DNA from: Ectobacillus funiculus
Lineage (GTDB): Bacteria > Bacillota > Bacilli > Bacillales > Bacillaceae_G
Reading direction: 5' to 3' (one strand)
Assembly (NCBI RefSeq): GCF_042429435.1
Contig: NZ_JBHMAF010000108.1
Length of the DNA: 64,000 nucleotides
Under the pieces are notes generated by a model. It did not search any database. It saw only the letters and a list, made by a program, of their open reading frames with translations, and had not been told where the DNA came from. Position numbers and translations under genes: made by a program. Below are positions 35,181 to 43,483 of this stretch, in pieces (the first letter of the stretch is position 1; the number at the start of each line of letters is the position of its first letter).

Positions 35181-36872
35181 TCACTCTCCTTGTGTTTCCA
35201 CTTCATATAGATAAATGCGCCAAAGAGCTTCTGGATGTTCAAAGGATCGTTTGAAACGAAGATGATTGGAAGCTGCGTTTTGAATCGGAACAGCTGAGAA
35301 AATATAGCGTCCCCCTAATGAGGAAAAGGCCGCTGTGTTTAACTGCAGATGACGAATTTTTTTCTTGGACGTTTTCCGATAGTCATACCATTTTCCAAGT
35401 TCGGCAGAGAATAGGTAGCAGCGTCCGCCCCAATGATCAAAATACCGTTTTAAACGTTTATTTTTCTTGAGCTCAGCTGCAATGATTTTTCGGAATTGCC
35501 GCTTATAGGATAGCGGATAAAAGTTATTGTATGTATCTAATGTGTAAAAGCCATTATATTGTGCAATAGCTGGGTGAAGCCCAATGGTTGCAACGCGATA
35601 GTTCTGTTTTGGCTTCCCGATATAATCCGCGATATTTTCGAATAGGGAAACTGCATAGAACTCCTTGAAGGACGGAGCATGTACGCGTCTGTAATACCAC
35701 TCTTCGTTACAATAAAATAAGATAAGACATTGTGCGATAACAGCCAGCTTCACAAGGCTCCTCCATCTCTTTCCAAGCTGCCAAAGAAATGCGAGAGAAA
35801 GGGCGAACAGGACATATAAGACAAGCGGCCGCAAAAAGTGGAAGCGCGCAAAGTTGAAAGTATTCAGAAATGCAAAACGTTCTTTGAGAGGCTGCCAGCC
35901 AACATAAAACCAAAAGGCATACCAAACAGATAAACAAATGTTAAGAGCAAACCAACCTAAAAAGCTGCGCTTAAGCATATCCTTTTTGCGCTGAAAAACC
36001 AATATAACAAGTGTAAACAGCTGAAGCGGGAGAAGAACGTATGTGTGAACAGTTAGTACGTGTGTATGTCCAATTGCGAAGTTCTTTCCCACGAGCCGAA
36101 TGGTTTTCCAAAATGGGAGGATAGACGAGACAAACTCATTTCGGCTTGTCGGCCCCTGCGGGAATAAAAGAGAGTAGACAAGTCGATAGTCAATAAGTAA
36201 ATATAAAGCTGTCATCGTAACGATACTTGCCGCAAATACAGGATTGATGCGTCGAGTTCGCAGTACGTCAACCAACCATAGCACTCCCATTGCAGCGAGA
36301 AAAAAGAAAAAGCCTAACACGAAGCTTGAATACAGCGGCAATAGAAGGATGACCAGCCAGTGCTTCCAAGAGGCTGTGTGACGGCGAATATGCAAAAATG
36401 CCCATAGAGCAAGCGGGTGCCCCAATGTACTTAACATGCCGGATGGCCAAAAAGGAGTTAAGGAAAAGGCCAAGGCAGCCCCAACAGAAATCCAGCTCGT
36501 TTCCCTTTGAGGAATAATATGATCCTGAAGCAGATAATACATTCCAAAAAAGGCCACGAAGCGGACAATTGTTTGACTAATCGCATAAGCAATCATCGAA
36601 GGGAACAGCATATGAAGCCAAACGAGAAGGCTAAATTCTGTTCCAAATGCATTGCGTGGCAACCCAGTGATAACCTGGGGAATGGTTGCATCAATTGTCC
36701 CAAAAAGCTGTCCGCTTTCCCGGAGCACCTTGTACCAAGCGATATTAGAATCTAAATTATCGTGCATACGAATATGCGCATTCTCTCCCAGTGCGTATAG
36801 AGGGAGAAGAAACAGAGCAATTATCACGCATGCCAGTAAAACAGCGCGGTGTTCTCGAAGTTTTAACAGCAT
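35181..36872 (-). CDS. Large polytopic membrane protein, DUF6044-like
   Basis: A 563-residue protein with about twelve membrane segments in the first 410 residues and a soluble tail. An acidic motif, MHDNLDSNIAWYKVL, follows the first helix, as in GT-C sugar transferases. Length, topology and pairing with a GtrB-like enzyme suggest the DUF6044/YkoS family. It may transfer the lipid-linked sugar to an envelope target; this is inferred. Confidence 0.65.
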   Translation of the reverse strand: MLLKLREHRAVLLACVIIALFLLPLYALGENAHIRMHDNLDSNIAWYKVLRESGQLFGTIDATIPQVITGLPRNAFGTEFSLLVWLHMLFPSMIAYAISQTIVRFVAFFGMYYLLQDHIIPQRETSWISVGAALAFSLTPFWPSGMLSTLGHPLALWAFLHIRRHTASWKHWLVILLLPLYSSFVLGFFFFLAAMGVLWLVDVLRTRRINPVFAASIVTMTALYLLIDYRLVYSLLFPQGPTSRNEFVSSILPFWKTIRLVGKNFAIGHTHVLTVHTYVLLPLQLFTLVILVFQRKKDMLKRSFLGWFALNICLSVWYAFWFYVGWQPLKERFAFLNTFNFARFHFLRPLVLYVLFALSLAFLWQLGKRWRSLVKLAVIAQCLILFYCNEEWYYRRVHAPSFKEFYAVSLFENIADYIGKPKQNYRVATIGLHPAIAQYNGFYTLDTYNNFYPLSYKRQFRKIIAAELKKNKRLKRYFDHWGGRCYLFSAELGKWYDYRKTSKKKIRHLQLNTAAFSSLGGRYIFSAVPIQNAASNHLRFKRSFEHPEALWRIYLYEVETQGE

Positions 36873-36927
36873 ATTTCATCACCCAAGCTATAGGATAAAC
36901 AAATAATGGGAAATCATTCATTATTTT

Positions 36928-37062
36928 ACACTGTAAGAAAGTATAAATTTCCAGCTAGAAGTCAATTCGACGTAGTCGGAAATTTTAGGAATACAGTATA
37001 AGTAGGGCTGCGCCTCTGTCTTCGCCCAAAGGCAGGGCTTGCCAATCGGCGAGTTTTCTTTA
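36928..37062 (+). repeat. Dispersed repeat, copy J (full)
   Basis: A full copy with an intact end hairpin, upstream of the divergent minus-strand operon. Confidence 0.9.
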
Positions 37063-37204
37063 CAAATACAATTCCTTAACTAGGTGCCAATTAAATTTGA
37101 CAAGAAAACCAGCATAATAGTTATGGCTAAGGAAACAGCGAATGGATATCGTAACGTTGAGGGGAAGCTTGTTAGCTGTTGTTGCGGTAGTGGCGGGAAT
37201 GAAC

Positions 37205-37236
37205 AAGCTCACCCCTTTTACGAAAGGGGTGAGCTT
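37205..37236. terminator. Perfect hairpin downstream of the YrzQ-like gene
   Basis: AAGCTCACCCCTTTT and its complement around three bases. No T-run follows, so terminator strength is uncertain. Confidence 0.55.
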
Positions 37237-37244
37237 ATCTGCTA

Positions 37245-37421
37245 TTATTGTTGACTTTGATTGTTTCTGTGCTGTGACTGATTTTGTTTGTTCATGGACA
37301 TCATATCTGTTAACTGGATACCGCCGTTTCTCATCATGCGGGACGCAGCTACGCCAATCCCAATCCCAATTCCAACAGCTGTTAAAGTAGAGAAGGTTCC
37401 CATTCCATTTCGTCGAAACAT
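37245..37421 (-). CDS. Small DUF3918/YrzQ-like protein
   Basis: 58 residues from ATG 37421 behind AGGAGG. The start MFRRNGMGTFSTLTAVGIG, the glycine-rich hydrophobic stretch and the basic RMMRNGG fit the YrzQ-type small proteins; a Q/N-rich tail follows. Function unknown. Confidence 0.65.
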   Translation of the reverse strand: MFRRNGMGTFSTLTAVGIGIGIGVAASRMMRNGGIQLTDMMSMNKQNQSQHRNNQSQQ

Positions 37422-37548
37422 TGTAATCCCTCCTAATTCGTGTATAGTTTTATCTGCAACCTTTGATAATGTGTGGCAAGTACGCGGAAAACATAAGTAC
37501 AAATCATTGTCTACTCAAGGGCGCACTTTTGTCTCCTTCTTATACAGC

Positions 37549-37779
37549 CTACATTTTTTTGAGGTCATAGCCTTTTCTCTCAAGCTTAACATCCTTCCCT
37601 GCCACATTCTCTATAGCTCCATCAACAGTTCCTGCTGTGTACGTATCACTTACTTGTTCATGCGTAACAGCGAACGATTGAGATAAGCTATCATTTTTTT
37701 TGTAGTCCGTAGGATCATACTGCTTGTCTGAGATATTGCTGCTTTGTGTTTGTAAATCATCCTGTTGTTTGTTTGCCAC
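37549..37779 (-). CDS. DUF4025 (YozQ-like) small protein
   Basis: A 76-residue hydrophilic protein from GTG 37779 behind AAGGAG. The core FAVTHEQVSDTYTAGTVDGA followed by RKGYDLKKM resembles the DUF4025/YozQ family of Bacillus. Function unknown; many relatives are thought to be sporulation-associated (uncertain). Confidence 0.65.
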   Translation of the reverse strand: MANKQQDDLQTQSSNISDKQYDPTDYKKNDSLSQSFAVTHEQVSDTYTAGTVDGAIENVAGKDVKLERKGYDLKKM

Positions 37780-37920
37780 TTGTATCAGCTCCTTTCTGCC
37801 ATAGTGTCACCGTTTCTGCATCGAATTATAAAAACTTTATCCTTTGATGAAATCAGGTTCAGTAATGTTAGCAATCAACTTTTTACAAGGCTTAAAGATT
37901 GGATTTTTGCTTATCCCGAA

Positions 37921-38568
37921 TTAACCGAGATACTGTTTTAGGATTTCTAATCCCATTTTCAACTCATCTAATGAGCTTGTAGAAGAAAGCGAAATACGCA
38001 AATACTTATCAGGTGTGGTCTGCCCGCTGAGAAAACGTTCAGAATGAAAAACTCGAATACCGCTCCTTTTTAAATCCATTTCCAATTTTAAGGCATCATT
38101 ATGCCCTTCAATGGGAAGCCAACGATAGAAACTAAGGGGATGTCCAACAGGCTTGTTAAGAGGGAAATATTCCAAATACATATCATTTGCAGACTGTGCA
38201 AGCTGTTGCTTTTGAGAAACAATTTCATGAGCTTTTCCTGATAAGATACTCTCTGTGATAATCTCCGCATCTAAGGAGGAGGTTTTTACATTGATGTTAA
38301 AAATAGCCTGCAAAATTTTCTCACGCAATGCATCCCCATAGACCATATAGGCCACTCTTAATCCAGAACATATGGACTTAGAGGTGCCGCAAATATAAAC
38401 GCTTTGTTCTGGAAGTAAATTGAACATGGGTTGCTGATAATCGGGGATAATACCTGCCGTCAGAAATGCATGGATATCATCCTCAATCAAAATTAAACGA
38501 TGTTTACGGATGACCGCCGCTAATTCCAGCTTTCGAAAATCTGACATCATAACGGTGGTTGCATTTCT
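37921..38568 (-). pseudogene. MocR-type regulator/aminotransferase, 5'-truncated
   Basis: About 215 residues of the PLP-aminotransferase half of a MocR (GntR + aminotransferase) regulator. It keeps LILIEDD and the PLP lysine region ICGTSKS and runs to the normal C-terminus. The N-terminal GntR domain and about half of the aminotransferase domain are missing. The frame can be traced a few codons above ATG 38550 (NATTVMM, as in intact members) to a TGA. Copy K of the dispersed repeat lies about 80 bases beyond the break. Confidence 0.82.
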
Positions 38569-38649
38569 TCACTTCTGGAAGAAAAACATGTTCCTATCTA
38601 TATCAGGAGGTACTATTGTTTACATGATTTTGGTGCAATTTATTTTTTA

Positions 38650-38784
38650 ACACTGTAGGAAAGTATAAACTTCTAGCAGGAAGCCTATTCGATGTAGCGA
38701 GAAATTTTAGGAATATAGTATAAGTAGGGCTACGCCTCTGTCTTCGCCCGGGGGCAGGGCTCGCCAATCGGCGAGTTTTCTTTA
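38650..38784 (+). repeat. Dispersed repeat, copy K (full)
   Basis: Full copy with intact hairpin, between the truncated MocR gene and gerE. Confidence 0.9.
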
Positions 38785-38955
38785 TCGAAGTGCTGGTGTG
38801 TGCCCATCAAGCTTTACAAGAATTTATATCGGTTAGTTCAAGATAAAAAGTATTTCGTGATTACAATCAATGTCGAATAAAAAAAGCGTATAAGTTTCTT
38901 CATAATCAAAAGAATTTTTTCGTAACCGCTTTAGAAAAAACCTCTTTTTTCATGC

Positions 38956-38983
38956 ACGTTGCAAGCACTCATTTCATACAATG
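38956..38983 (+). promoter_or_regulatory. Possible sigma-K promoter of gerE
   Basis: AC at 38956, 17 bases, then CATACAATG at 38975, close to the sigma-K pattern (AC, CATANNNTA). gerE is a mother-cell gene under sigma-K in B. subtilis. Confidence 0.4.
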
Positions 38984-39049
38984 CTATGACTAAATAGATA
39001 CCCATCCCAAACATGTGGAGTGCTGTTTAAGCAAGGAGGGTTATAGGAC

Positions 39050-39274
39050 TTGACGGAAAAAGACTTTGTATCCAAACCATTACTTACTAAGCGGGAACGA
39101 GAGGTATTCGAGTTGCTCGTTCAAGATAAGACAACAAAGGAGATTGCAGGAGAGCTGTTCATCAGTGAAAAAACTGTCCGCAATCATATTTCAAATGCTA
39201 TGCAAAAGCTTGGGGTGAAGGGGCGCTCTCAAGCAGTTGTAGAGCTTCTCCGCATGGGGGAGCTGGAATTATAG
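39050..39274 (+). CDS. gerE: Spore coat gene regulator GerE
   Basis: A 74-residue LuxR-type DNA-binding protein, nearly identical to B. subtilis GerE (TKREREVFELLVQDKTTKEI; KLGVKGRSQAVVELLRMGEL). It controls late mother-cell genes, including spore coat genes, with sigma-K. TTG start 8 bases after AAGGAGGG. It shows that the organism makes endospores. Confidence 0.97.
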   Translation: MTEKDFVSKPLLTKREREVFELLVQDKTTKEIAGELFISEKTVRNHISNAMQKLGVKGRSQAVVELLRMGELEL

Positions 39275-39279
39275 GAACC

Positions 39280-39317
39280 GACCGGCTTTCTTTCCGCCAC
39301 AGGAAGGCCGGTTTTTC
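39280..39317 (+). terminator. Terminator after gerE
   Basis: Stem ACCGGC / GCCGGT with inner pairing and TTTTT. Confidence 0.82.
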
Positions 39318-39432
39318 TCTGTACATAAAGCCTTGCAATTTTATTGGAAACAGCGGAAAATAGACAATGGTTTGCCAGGGGGAGGATTATACCTACTGAC
39401 AACAGTATACAGATAGAAAATGGGGCGATTTT

Positions 39433-40233
39433 TTGAATAGAGCAATCGGTGTTATCGATTCCGGTGTTGGCGGACTAACGGTAGCGAGAGAAATCATCCG
39501 TCAGCTGCCGAAGGAGCGCATCATTTATTTAGGAGATACGGCAAGATGTCCATACGGTCCGCGTCCGCGCGGGGAGGTACGGAAATTTACTTGGGAGTTA
39601 ACCAACTACCTGCTAGCGTATGATATTAAAATGCTTGTTATCGCATGTAATACAGCAACGTCTGTTGTGCTCGAAGAAATGCAGGCAGAGCTGTCTATTC
39701 CGGTTATCGGTGTAATTCATCCAGGAGCGCGTACAGCGCTGAAGGTGACTGAAAATCATAACGTAGGTGTTATTGGTACGGTAGGGACCATTGAGAGCAG
39801 GGCATACGAGCATGCGTTGTATGCAATCCATAATGGCGTTACAGTAGAAAGTCTCGCTTGTCCGCCGTTCGTTCCCTTAGTGGAAAATGGAATGTTTGGG
39901 GAAGAAGAGGCACTGGAAATTGTTGGATGCACGCTTGAGCCGCTAAGGAATACGAATATTGATACGTTAATTCTTGGATGTACGCATTATCCAATCCTTG
40001 GGCCTGTGATTCAACGAGTCATGGGAAATGATGTTCAGCTGATCAGTTCTGGGGATGAAACTGCCCGAGAGGTGAGTACCATTTTGTATCACAGCGGCTT
40101 ATTACATCAAGAGGATGAACAGGCGGATCATCTATTTTTAACAACTGGCCCAACAGAGAAATTTAAAGAAATTGCATCCAGCTGGTTCGGACAACCGATT
40201 GAAAATGTCCACCATATATCCCTAGGAGAATAG
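39433..40233 (+). CDS. racE: Glutamate racemase
   Basis: A 266-residue enzyme making D-glutamate for peptidoglycan. Catalytic cysteines lie in VIACNTATS and LGCTHYPIL; DSGVGGLTV and GDTARCPYGPR are family signatures. TTG start. In B. subtilis ysmB and gerM follow; here IS605-type elements occupy that place and no ysmB is seen. Confidence 0.95.
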   Translation: MNRAIGVIDSGVGGLTVAREIIRQLPKERIIYLGDTARCPYGPRPRGEVRKFTWELTNYLLAYDIKMLVIACNTATSVVLEEMQAELSIPVIGVIHPGARTALKVTENHNVGVIGTVGTIESRAYEHALYAIHNGVTVESLACPPFVPLVENGMFGEEEALEIVGCTLEPLRNTNIDTLILGCTHYPILGPVIQRVMGNDVQLISSGDETAREVSTILYHSGLLHQEDEQADHLFLTTGPTEKFKEIASSWFGQPIENVHHISLGE

Positions 40234-40289
40234 GAGAAGTTCTTCAAGAGACTAACTCGAAAAGAAAAACGGCTTCTATCAGATTTTGC

Positions 40290-40505
40290 TGAAAGAGTAC
40301 CCCTACTTCAATTTCTTGAAGGGCATGAACCCAGAAATAAGGAGGCCACTGAAAAAGTATGTGCTTTCGGCGAATAAAGAAATTTTCACCAATATATGTA
40401 AAATAAAAACAAGATGACCATCTACATATAGTGGATAGTCAGCTTGTTTTTCTCTTTGAGTAGACTTTTTCAGTGCCCTCGAAATAAGTAGGGGGTGAAT
40501 TTCAG
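40290..40505 (+). mobile_element. IS605-type right-end remnant, split by a MITE
   Basis: CCCCTACTT at 40301-40309 and its complement AAGTAGGGG at 40486-40494 would form a right-end hairpin followed by GTGAATTTCAG, much like the right end at 41800-41860 (CCCCCA ... TGGGGG, TAATTCAAAG). The hairpin is interrupted by the element at 40342-40480. No tnpB belongs to this end. The assignment rests on similarity of layout. Confidence 0.5.
40342..40480. mobile_element. 139-bp MITE with 8-bp target duplication
   Basis: Terminal inverted repeats GAGGCCACTGAAAAAGT (left) and the complement of GAGGGCACTGAAAAAGT (right) differ at one base. GAAATAAG at 40334-40341 and 40481-40488 is an exact 8-bp target duplication. 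There is no coding capacity. Inside, a long hairpin runs from AAAACAAG to CTTGTTTT (about 40407-40452). Eight-base duplications occur in families such as IS6, IS66, IS256 and ISL3; the parent is not identified. Confidence 0.85.
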
Positions 40506-40607
40506 ATTTGCGAAGCAAAAAATTCTTTCATTGTATACTGGAATTTGTTAAAATATAAATAGAACATATGATCGTTTGTTGTCTTGGAAAGAGACGAGGT
40601 GCAGAGA

Positions 40608-41708
40608 ATGTTCATCAACAAAGCGTATAAGTTTCGTTTATATCCAAATCAAGAACAAGAAGTGCTGATTGCGAAAACAATTGGCTGCAGTCGTTTTGTC
40701 TGCAATCGCTTCCTTTCTTTGTGGAACGAGACATATCAAGCAACAGGAAAAGGCTTATCATATAGTGCTTGCTCTTCCCAACTTACACAACTGAAAAAAG
40801 AATTCACTTGGTTACAAGAGGTTGATTCACATTCTCTGCAATCATCCTTGAAACATCTTGCAGACTCATTTGACCGTTTCTTTCAGAAGCAAAATGAAGC
40901 CCCACGTTTTAAAAGTAAGAAAAATAAGGTGCAATCTTACACAACAAATATTGAAAAGAAGAATCAGCTTCCTGAAGTAAGTATTGCGGGCAATCGCATG
41001 AAATTGCCGAAGTTAGGCTGGATTCGTTTTGCAAACAGTCGTGAGGTGCAAGGGCGTATCCTGAAAGCTACTGTCAGACGAACTCCTTCCGGCAAGTACT
41101 TTGTATCCTTGTTAGTCGAAACAGAAGTGCAGGAACTGTCTAAAACTCATTCCAGTGTAGGAATTGATGTGGGTTTAAAAAACTTTGCCATCCTTTCCAA
41201 TGGTGAAGTGTTTACCAATCCAAAATGGTTTCGCACATTAGAGGAGAAGTTGGCTCATGCACAGCGCATTCTGTCCAGACGTCAGAAAGGTTCTTCCAAT
41301 TGGAATAAACAACGTATCAAGGTAGCACGCATTCATGAACGGATTGCTCATGCAAGAAAGGACTACTTGGACAAAATTTCAACGCACATCATCAAAAACC
41401 ACGATGTCATAGCGATTGAAGATTTACAGGTAGCGAACATGCTTAAAAACGGCAATCTTGCAAAAGCAATTAGTGAAGTATCATGGTCGCAATTTCGCAA
41501 GATGCTGGAATACAAAGCAAAGTGGTATGGGAAGCAAGTCATAGCTGTGAATCCACATTGTACGTCACAAACATGCAATGTATGCGGTCATACAGCGAAA
41601 GAGAACCGCAAAACACAAGCCTCCTTCAAGTGTGTATCTTGCGGTCATGAAGACAACGCTGACATCAATGCTTCTAAAAATATAAAGGACTTAGCAATCG
41701 CAAACTGA
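40608..41708 (+). CDS. tnpB: TnpB, RNA-guided nuclease of the IS200/IS605 family
   Basis: A 366-residue TnpB from ATG 40608 behind GAGGTG. The RuvC-like triad is intact: D187 (GIDVGLKNF), E271 (IAIEDLQ) and D352 (DNADINAS); the zinc finger is CNVCGH ... CVSCGH. TnpB proteins are RNA-guided DNA endonucleases, ancestors of Cas12, that favour retention of their element. No tnpA lies beside it, so movement would need a transposase from elsewhere. It occupies the racE-gerM interval. Confidence 0.95.
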   Translation: MFINKAYKFRLYPNQEQEVLIAKTIGCSRFVCNRFLSLWNETYQATGKGLSYSACSSQLTQLKKEFTWLQEVDSHSLQSSLKHLADSFDRFFQKQNEAPRFKSKKNKVQSYTTNIEKKNQLPEVSIAGNRMKLPKLGWIRFANSREVQGRILKATVRRTPSGKYFVSLLVETEVQELSKTHSSVGIDVGLKNFAILSNGEVFTNPKWFRTLEEKLAHAQRILSRRQKGSSNWNKQRIKVARIHERIAHARKDYLDKISTHIIKNHDVIAIEDLQVANMLKNGNLAKAISEVSWSQFRKMLEYKAKWYGKQVIAVNPHCTSQTCNVCGHTAKENRKTQASFKCVSCGHEDNADINASKNIKDLAIAN

Positions 41709-41860
41709 TTCACCTTGCAGGAGACTTGCTACAAAGTCGTTTGGACTGCCAACCGTCGGAATGACGGGCGTAGCCTAATTCATTAGGAGCCGAGAGGCTT
41801 CTGTACTTAGGAATCCCCCACGTTCAACGAACGTAGTGAGTAACTGGGGGTAATTCAAAG
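41709..41860 (+). ncRNA. IS605 right end / omega (reRNA) scaffold
   Basis: Directly after tnpB. Contains CCGTCGGAATGACGG and the terminal hairpin AATCCCCCACG ... GTAACTGGGGGTAATTCAA, typical of right ends that encode the TnpB guide-RNA scaffold. The guide would be the flank after about 41857, i.e. the start of the adjacent terminator sequence. Exact transcript ends are not determinable. Confidence 0.65.
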
Positions 41861-41863
41861 TGA

Positions 41864-41899
41864 CACACGGTAAGCTTTACTGAGCACCGTGTTTTTTTT
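41864..41899 (+). terminator. Terminator immediately right of the TnpB element
   Basis: Stem ACACGGT / ACCGTGT and T8. Probably the original terminator downstream of racE, now also ending the element's RNA. Confidence 0.88.
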
Positions 41900-41900
41900 G

Positions 41901-41922
41901 CTGTAGGAAAGTATAAAATTCC
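41901..41922 (+). repeat. Dispersed repeat, copy L (short remnant)
   Basis: Only CTGTAGGAAAGTATAAAATT and a few bases resemble the start of the family; the rest is unrelated. Confidence 0.45.
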
Positions 41923-42042
41923 CTTTGCAAGCATAAATGTCCAGCCGGATTTTTATATGGACAAGAAATTTCAGAGCTTCTGGTCTAAACGAAAAAAGGG
42001 CTCGTATACATATAGTACAAACCGTATGAGGAGGGGAATGGC

Positions 42043-43098
42043 ATGCGAAAATGGGTTGTGTGCACCATTGTATGCACTGCTGTACTGGCAGGCTGTGGGA
42101 TAGGTGGAAGCAAAACATCAACGGAACAAATTGACCCGCCAAAGGAAGTAACATATAAGGACCAAGAAGGAGCAAGCACAAAAACAGAGCCAACAGCTAA
42201 ACAAGGGGAAAAGAAACAAGCGGTCAATCGAGAGCTGTATTTAGTAGATAAAAACGGCTATGTTGTTCCGCAAACGTTGGCAATTCCTACTCCGCAGGAT
42301 AATGCTGTTATCAAACAAGCGCTGCAATATTTAGTCAAGGAGGGTCCTGTCACAGGAATGCTGCCTAACGGATTTAAGGCAGTGCTGCCAGCTGATACAG
42401 AAATTAACGGTGTAGATGTAAAAGATGGTGTAGCAATAGCTGATTTCTCTGAGGAGTTTAAAAATTATAAAAAGGACGAGGAACGTCGTATTGTAGAAGC
42501 TGTTACATGGACGCTGACACAATTCAAAGAAGTGAAGCAGGTGAAGTTCCGTATAAATGGAAAAGATCTTACGGTGATGCCAGTGAATAAAACACCAATT
42601 GGCAATGGCGTGAGCCGTGAAGACGGCATCAACTTTGATGATGAGCAGGTAGCGGATGTTACGAATACGAAACCGGTGACGCTCTATTTCCTAGCACAAA
42701 CAAATAAGCAAACATATTATTATGTTCCGGTTACACGCCGCATCGCAAACAGTGAGAAGAATGAGCTAACAGCGGTTGTTAAGGAATTGGTTAAGGGACC
42801 ATCTCCGGAGTCTATGCTTTCAAGCGACTTGAATCCTGATGTAAAGCTGCTAGGGGAGCCAAAGTATGAAGGCGGCAAAGTCACGTTGAATTTTAATGAG
42901 AATATTTATGGCAGCCCGGATAAAAATATTATTTCGACATACGTACTAAATTCACTTGTGCTATCGTTAACTGAACAAAAAGGCATTGACAGTGTATCTA
43001 TCGAGGTGAATGGCAAGTCTGATATTGCAAATGAACAAGGGCAGAAGCTGACAAAGCCGGTGACACGACCACAAAATGTGAATACAGGTAGTTTTTAA
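42043..43098 (+). CDS. gerM: Spore germination lipoprotein GerM
   Basis: A 351-residue lipoprotein: signal peptide with lipobox VLAGC near residue 18, a low-complexity linker, then two GerMN domains (about 65-190 and 215-335). GerM takes part in sporulation and spore cortex/germination and in the SpoIIIAH-SpoIIQ assembly. CATATAGT at 42009 could be the -10 of a sigma-E promoter (weak). It keeps the racE-gerM-rph order. Confidence 0.93.
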   Translation: MRKWVVCTIVCTAVLAGCGIGGSKTSTEQIDPPKEVTYKDQEGASTKTEPTAKQGEKKQAVNRELYLVDKNGYVVPQTLAIPTPQDNAVIKQALQYLVKEGPVTGMLPNGFKAVLPADTEINGVDVKDGVAIADFSEEFKNYKKDEERRIVEAVTWTLTQFKEVKQVKFRINGKDLTVMPVNKTPIGNGVSREDGINFDDEQVADVTNTKPVTLYFLAQTNKQTYYYVPVTRRIANSEKNELTAVVKELVKGPSPESMLSSDLNPDVKLLGEPKYEGGKVTLNFNENIYGSPDKNIISTYVLNSLVLSLTEQKGIDSVSIEVNGKSDIANEQGQKLTKPVTRPQNVNTGSF

Positions 43099-43121
43099 GG
43101 AATAGAATTTGATATACTTGT

Positions 43122-43155
43122 GAAGAAGGAGAGCGTGACTCTCCTTCTTCTTTTT
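43122..43155 (+). terminator. Terminator after gerM
   Basis: Perfect 12-bp stem GAAGAAGGAGAG / CTCTCCTTCTTC, loop CGTGA, T5. Confidence 0.95.
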
Positions 43156-43288
43156 CACTGTAGAAAACTATAAATTTTCAGCTGAAAGTCATTCGACGTA
43201 GCCGGAAATTTTAAGAATACAGTATAAGTAGGGCTACATCTCTGTCTTCGCCCAAGAGCAGGTCTAACCAGTCGGCGAGTTTTCTTTA
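43156..43288 (+). repeat. Dispersed repeat, copy M (full, somewhat diverged)
   Basis: Begins at the last base of the gerM terminator tract. The 5' arm of the end hairpin is altered (CTAACCAGTCGGCGAG). Confidence 0.88.
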
Positions 43289-43423
43289 CACTGTAAGAAC
43301 GTATAAATTTCTAGCTGGGAGATCATTCGACGTAGGGAGAAATTTTAGGAATACAGTATAAGTGCAACTACGCCTCTGTCTTCGCCCAAAGGCAGGGCTC
43401 GCCAGTCGGCGAGTTTTCTTTAT
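43288..43423 (+). repeat. Dispersed repeat, copy N (full, adjoining M)
   Basis: Starts where copy M ends. End hairpin CTCGCCAGTCGGCGAG is perfect. M and N differ more than D and E do, so they are an older pair or arose by separate insertion. Confidence 0.9.
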
Positions 43424-43483
43424 CATACATAAGTGTAAATAGGCTATACTACAGATAGAGTAGGATGGCAAGGAGGTATTTTT

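Noticed and set aside
37142..37390. 82-residue + strand frame
   Set aside because: It runs through a perfect hairpin and antisense to the YrzQ-like gene; no ribosome site.
40234..40341. Apparent continuation of racE past its stop (KRLTRKEKRLLSDFAERVP...)
   Set aside because: It overlaps an IS605-type right-end structure and has no start; racE has a normal length without it.
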